DNA of 45,869 bases from Bacillus sp. 522_BSPC (GTDB lineage Bacteria; Bacillota; Bacilli; Bacillales; Cytobacillaceae), in contig NZ_JVDT01000273.1 of assembly GCF_001076885.1 (NCBI RefSeq), positions 364 through 46,232 of the forward strand, in the 5' to 3' direction. Position numbers and translations under genes: made by a program. This document shows positions 43,273 through 45,869 of this stretch, in pieces (the first letter of the stretch is position 1; each line of letters opens with the position of its first letter). The notes under the pieces are model-generated. The model made no database searches. It was not told the origin of the DNA and saw nothing but the letters and a program-made list of their open reading frames with translations.

Positions 43273-43506
43273 ATGTAGCACAAATGGGACATGACTATTC
43301 TTTATTCTTGATAACACATAAGCAAAGAACTCATCCTTTACAAAATCCAATTCAGTTGGATGTACAGCAATAATAGTTGGAGAATTATTACTTTCTGCCT
43401 CTTCTACTACTACTCTAAGAAAATTACTATCCGCTACATTGAATGCTCCAACAGCAAATTGATGTTTTTGCGCAACTTCTAATAATTGCTTCATATTTAA
43501 TAACAT
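43213..43506 (-). pseudogene. Class II ketose-bisphosphate aldolase, 3'-truncated and reversed
   Basis: Reading leftwards from ATG 43506 (GAGGAG 6 bases upstream): MLLNMKQLLEVAQKHQFAVG, AFNVADSNFLRVVVEEAESN, then VPFVLHLDHGG with the catalytic Asp and first zinc His, and AIHVGFSS. This is the N-terminal third of a GatY/FbaA-type class II aldolase. Similarity ends at GFSS (43213), where the EIIB stump is met tail to tail. An intact gene would be about 285 residues. Fructose or tagatose PTS operons often carry such an aldolase in the same direction as the PTS genes, so the reversed orientation signals a rearrangement. Confidence 0.85.
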
Positions 43507-43530
43507 AATATACTCCTCTTTTCCTTAATT

Positions 43531-43610
43531 TTATAAAGATTTCCCTTCAGATCCTGCCACTTGAATATAATATTTAACTAAATCTTTCCCAGTAGCGATG
43601 GTCTGATGGG
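43531..43610 (-). pseudogene. C-terminal gene fragment upstream of aldolase stump
   Basis: On the minus strand, a frame ending in TAA at 43533-43531 encodes ATGKDLVKYYIQVAGSEGKS and Leu, preceded by HQTI. It stops 25 bases before the aldolase ATG, an operon-like spacing. GSEGK-type endings occur in class II aldolases, so it may be the end of a tandem aldolase gene; identification is weak. The 5' part is lost at the junction near 43610. Confidence 0.35.
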
Positions 43611-43615
43611 AGCAT

Positions 43616-43882
43616 GTGAGTGGTACCATTGAAGGAAAGTCCAATAATGGAAGAATATCCATGAAAACAACTACATTAAATCAACCCATTCAATTAGAAA
43701 CGAATAATGGATGAATCGAAATTGAAACAGAAAATGAGCCGACAAATGTCACTTTTGTTGTCCAAGTCGATAACGGTAGCATTAACATTTTGGATAAATA
43801 TAAAGGAAGCACAGTGATTGGCAATGGAGAGAATCTGGTAAAATTGAAAACGAATAATGGAAAAATTCAGGTGTTAAAATAA
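43616..43882 (+). pseudogene. DUF4097 beta-strand repeat protein, C-terminal fragment with internal stop
   Basis: The frame reads SGTIEGKSNNGRISMKT, LNQPIQLETNNG, a TGA stop (43712-43714), then IEIETENEPTNVTFVVQVDN, GSINILDKYKGSTVIGNG and LKTNNGKIQVLK, stop 43882. The repeated NNG-I beta-strand pattern is characteristic of DUF4097/LiaG-like adhesin-fold proteins. There is no start codon or 5' half, and the stop probably replaced Arg or Lys. A dead fragment. Confidence 0.75.
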
Positions 43883-43929
43883 TATAAGCATTTTTAAAAA
43901 AATAGATTGATTAATTGATTTTCTAAAAG

Positions 43930-43957
43930 GGCAACTTTATTCAGAAGTTGTCTATTT
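43930..43957 (+). terminator. Weak terminator after DUF4097 fragment
   Basis: GGCAACTT (43930-43937) pairs with AAGTTGTC (43945-43952), one G-U pair, followed by TATTTTG. Confidence 0.5.
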
Positions 43958-44031
43958 TGTATGTTCAGAAAAGTATTGGAACATCTTTTATAAAAAATAC
44001 TTATTTAAGAAAATTGGTATCGTATACAAAC

Positions 44032-44058
44032 TATATAAAAACTAAATGTCTCCGATAT
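44032..44058 (+). promoter_or_regulatory. Candidate sigma-D promoter of chemoreceptor gene
   Basis: TATA (44032-44035), 15 bases, then TCCGATAT (44051-44058), against the sigma-D consensus TAAA-N15-GCCGATAT (3/4 and 7/8). It lies about 80 bases before the chemoreceptor ATG, consistent with control by the motility sigma factor. Confidence 0.5.
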
Positions 44059-44136
44059 ATAGTAGGTACATAGCTAAGAAATAAATGATAATCAAAATAG
44101 CTTTGTGAAAAGGCAAGTAAAACTCAGGGGGATAAA

Positions 44137-45822
44137 ATGAAAATAAAATATCAATTAGCGCTAATTTTCTTCATTTTAATTATATCTATTTTAGGAATAG
44201 GCATATATACCAGTACTAGTCTGCAAGCTTTACTAACAAAAAGTAAAGAGCTTACGAATGCAAAAGAGATGCAGCGTCTTGTTACGCATTTGCAATATCG
44301 TATTGCTGGAATTTCTAATGATGAACGTGGCTTTCTTCTTACAGGCAATAATGAATATATCGATGGAATCAATAGCAAAAAATCGGATATAAATGAAACT
44401 TTGAAAACAATGGAAAATCTATCGAATTATCGTGTATATGAAGAAGGGATCAAGGCTTTTAACTCTAGTCTTCAATCGTATTTAACGACAAGTGATCAAG
44501 TGTCCACGGTTTATAGGGAGGATAAAGCTTCAGCAGAAAAGCTCCATTTTGAGGATTTACGTACATTGAGAAAAGAAGTACTAGATCCAGCTGTGAATGA
44601 ATTAGTAGAACATATCAATCAAGATGTCATTCTACTTGAAGAACAAAATCAAAATAATAGTGAAATAACAAAAATGATATTGATCGTTATTATTATTATT
44701 GCAACTAGTTTAAGTATCGTTTTAGGCTTTATTTTACTCAAATCTATTTTGGGTCCATTAAATAAAATAAATAGTCAATTGCAAAATATCGCATCCGGTG
44801 AAGGTGACTTAACACAAAGAGTGTACGTAAATGGGAAAAATGAATTCGGTCATTTAGCAAATTCGTTTAACACATTTGTTGGATCGCTTCAGATGATGAT
44901 AGGCAGTGTAGGTCAAACTTCTAAAAACGTGGCACTTGCATCAGATGAATTAGCTTCTAGTATGGAACAATCAACTGTAGCTGCAGAGCAGGTGGCGTAT
45001 GCTATACAAACCATTGCAGAGAATGGAAATAAGCAAGATTCACTTACTCAAAACAGTTTAATAGAGGTTAATAATTCCTTGGAAAATATTAAGCATGTAG
45101 CAAATACCGCTAGTGAAGTTGCCACTGAGTCCCTACTTATTAAAGAAAAAGCAAAAGATGGGGAATTAGCGTTGGTAGAAATGCAAACACAGATGGAGGC
45201 AATTCATGCATCTGTTGACTTGGCTGGCGATGGGTTAAAGTCCCTTGTTTTAAGTACAAATGAAATCGATCAGGTACTAGCAAGCATTGAAGATATATCA
45301 AATCAAACGAATTTGCTAGCATTAAATGCATCGATTGAAGCAGCAAGAGCAGGAGAACATGGAAAAGGCTTTGCAATTGTTGCAGAAGAAGTCCGAAAAC
45401 TTTCAGAAATGACAGGTACTTCAGTTGGTCAAATTCATTCACTTATTAGCTCGATTCATAATCATTCCAATACGACGGAAAAAAATATGTCATTAGTAAA
45501 AGAAAATGTAGATGCTGGAACGAAATTATCTGATACTACAAATGAACATATAAAGGAAATCTTAGATCGTGTAGAATCCATCGCAGATCATATTAAAAAG
45601 ATGGCTGAAACAACGCAAGAAATTACGGCAGAAGTTCAAGAGGTACAAGAGTCTGTTGGGGAAATTGCTCATACTTCTCGTGAAACGTTAGAAAAAACAG
45701 AGAGTGTTGCTGCAGCAACAGAAGAGCAAACCGCTTCCTTCCAAGAAATATCAAGCTCAAGTATTGCATTATCTAAAATGTCAGAAGAACTTCAGCAATT
45801 AGTCTCTCGATTTAAAATTTAA
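44137..45822 (+). CDS. Methyl-accepting chemotaxis protein with CHASE3 sensor
   Basis: Membrane chemoreceptor, 561 residues. TM1 is at about 6-27. The extracellular CHASE3-type four-helix sensor spans about 30-175 ([22 protein letters not shown]). TM2 is at about 181-203 ([19 protein letters not shown]), HAMP about 204-256 ([26 protein letters not shown]), and the signalling coiled coil follows to the end. The highly conserved hairpin tip reads [36 protein letters not shown] split at about residues 388-423. GGGGG precedes the ATG by 5-6 bases. The ligand is unknown; CHASE3 domains often sense general envelope or ionic cues. It is monocistronic behind a sigma-D-like promoter. Confidence 0.93.
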   Translation: MKIKYQLALIFFILIISILGIGIYTSTSLQALLTKSKELTNAKEMQRLVTHLQYRIAGISNDERGFLLTGNNEYIDGINSKKSDINETLKTMENLSNYRVYEEGIKAFNSSLQSYLTTSDQVSTVYREDKASAEKLHFEDLRTLRKEVLDPAVNELVEHINQDVILLEEQNQNNSEITKMILIVIIIIATSLSIVLGFILLKSILGPLNKINSQLQNIASGEGDLTQRVYVNGKNEFGHLANSFNTFVGSLQMMIGSVGQTSKNVALASDELASSMEQSTVAAEQVAYAIQTIAENGNKQDSLTQNSLIEVNNSLENIKHVANTASEVATESLLIKEKAKDGELALVEMQTQMEAIHASVDLAGDGLKSLVLSTNEIDQVLASIEDISNQTNLLALNASIEAARAGEHGKGFAIVAEEVRKLSEMTGTSVGQIHSLISSIHNHSNTTEKNMSLVKENVDAGTKLSDTTNEHIKEILDRVESIADHIKKMAETTQEITAEVQEVQESVGEIAHTSRETLEKTESVAAATEEQTASFQEISSSSIALSKMSEELQQLVSRFKI

Positions 45823-45830
45823 GGAAGAAC

Positions 45831-45858
45831 ACTTTTTATTTTAAAAGTAACTTTTTTT
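45831..45858 (+). terminator. Terminator after chemoreceptor gene
   Basis: ACTTTT (45831-45836) pairs with AAAAGT (45843-45848), followed after AAC by a seven-T run. Short, AT-only stem, hence moderate confidence. Confidence 0.5.
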
Positions 45859-45869
45859 AGAAATAAAAG

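Noticed and set aside
1-45869. CRISPR arrays, tRNA/rRNA genes, insertion sequences, replication origin
   Set aside because: No regular short-repeat array, no tRNA cloverleaf or rRNA stretch, no transposase frame and no DnaA-box cluster noticed on reading either strand.

Overview
The window looks like chromosomal DNA of a low-GC Gram-positive bacterium of the Bacillaceae (Bacillus/Niallia-like). The evidence is strong AGGAGG-type ribosome sites, frequent GTG and TTG starts, T-tailed hairpin terminators, CcpA-type cre boxes, a CodY-like box, a sigma-D-like promoter, and families typical of bacilli (YhgE, LmrA/LmrB, YesL/YesM/YesN, SunI-like, NprR-like). I see no rRNA, tRNA, CRISPR array, phage module or intact insertion sequence.

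Layout. 0-4.6 kb, mostly minus strand: proline symporter PutP, a small CxxC protein, a metallophosphoesterase, a frameshifted SunI-like immunity gene and a stump of an exported metallo-beta-lactamase-fold gene. 4.8-9.3 kb: a YhgE/Pip membrane protein with two helical repeat arrays, and a lactate permease. 9.6-20.7 kb: a xylo-oligosaccharide locus consisting of a binding lipoprotein, two permeases, a GH8 exo-oligoxylanase, a GH43 beta-xylosidase, YesL, and a YesM/YesN-type two-component system. It has cre-like boxes before the binding protein and before the kinase and no ATPase of its own, so a shared MsmX-type ATPase is presumably used. 20.8-24.5 kb: a PTS EIIBC permease facing a mannonate-dehydratase-type enzyme and a GntR regulator; an exact 15-bp repeat lies in the divergent control region. 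24.7-32.4 kb: nitroreductase, LmrA/LmrB-type efflux pair, SDR with a divergent AraC regulator, YeiH-type exporter, and a frameshifted MFS gene.

32.5-40.9 kb is the most interesting part. An NprR/PlcR-like (RRNPP) HTH-TPR regulator is followed by an unannotated 42-residue secreted pro-peptide gene. The peptide gene sits behind a promoter with a 20-bp palindrome and is closely followed by an unknown 208-residue protein. Next comes a CodY-boxed oligopeptide ABC importer with a fused OppD-OppF ATPase, the class of transporter that re-imports such signals. I read this as a candidate peptide quorum-sensing system.

41-44 kb is a decayed fructose-type PTS locus. It has a frameshifted PRD regulator, an intact EIIA, an EIIB stump joined tail-to-tail to a reversed aldolase stump across 9 shared bases, and a DUF4097 gene fragment with an internal stop. 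The window closes with a CHASE3 chemoreceptor behind a sigma-D-like promoter. At least three genes (SunI-like, MFS, PTS regulator) are each broken by what looks like one missing base, so either real gene decay or systematic sequencing error must be considered.
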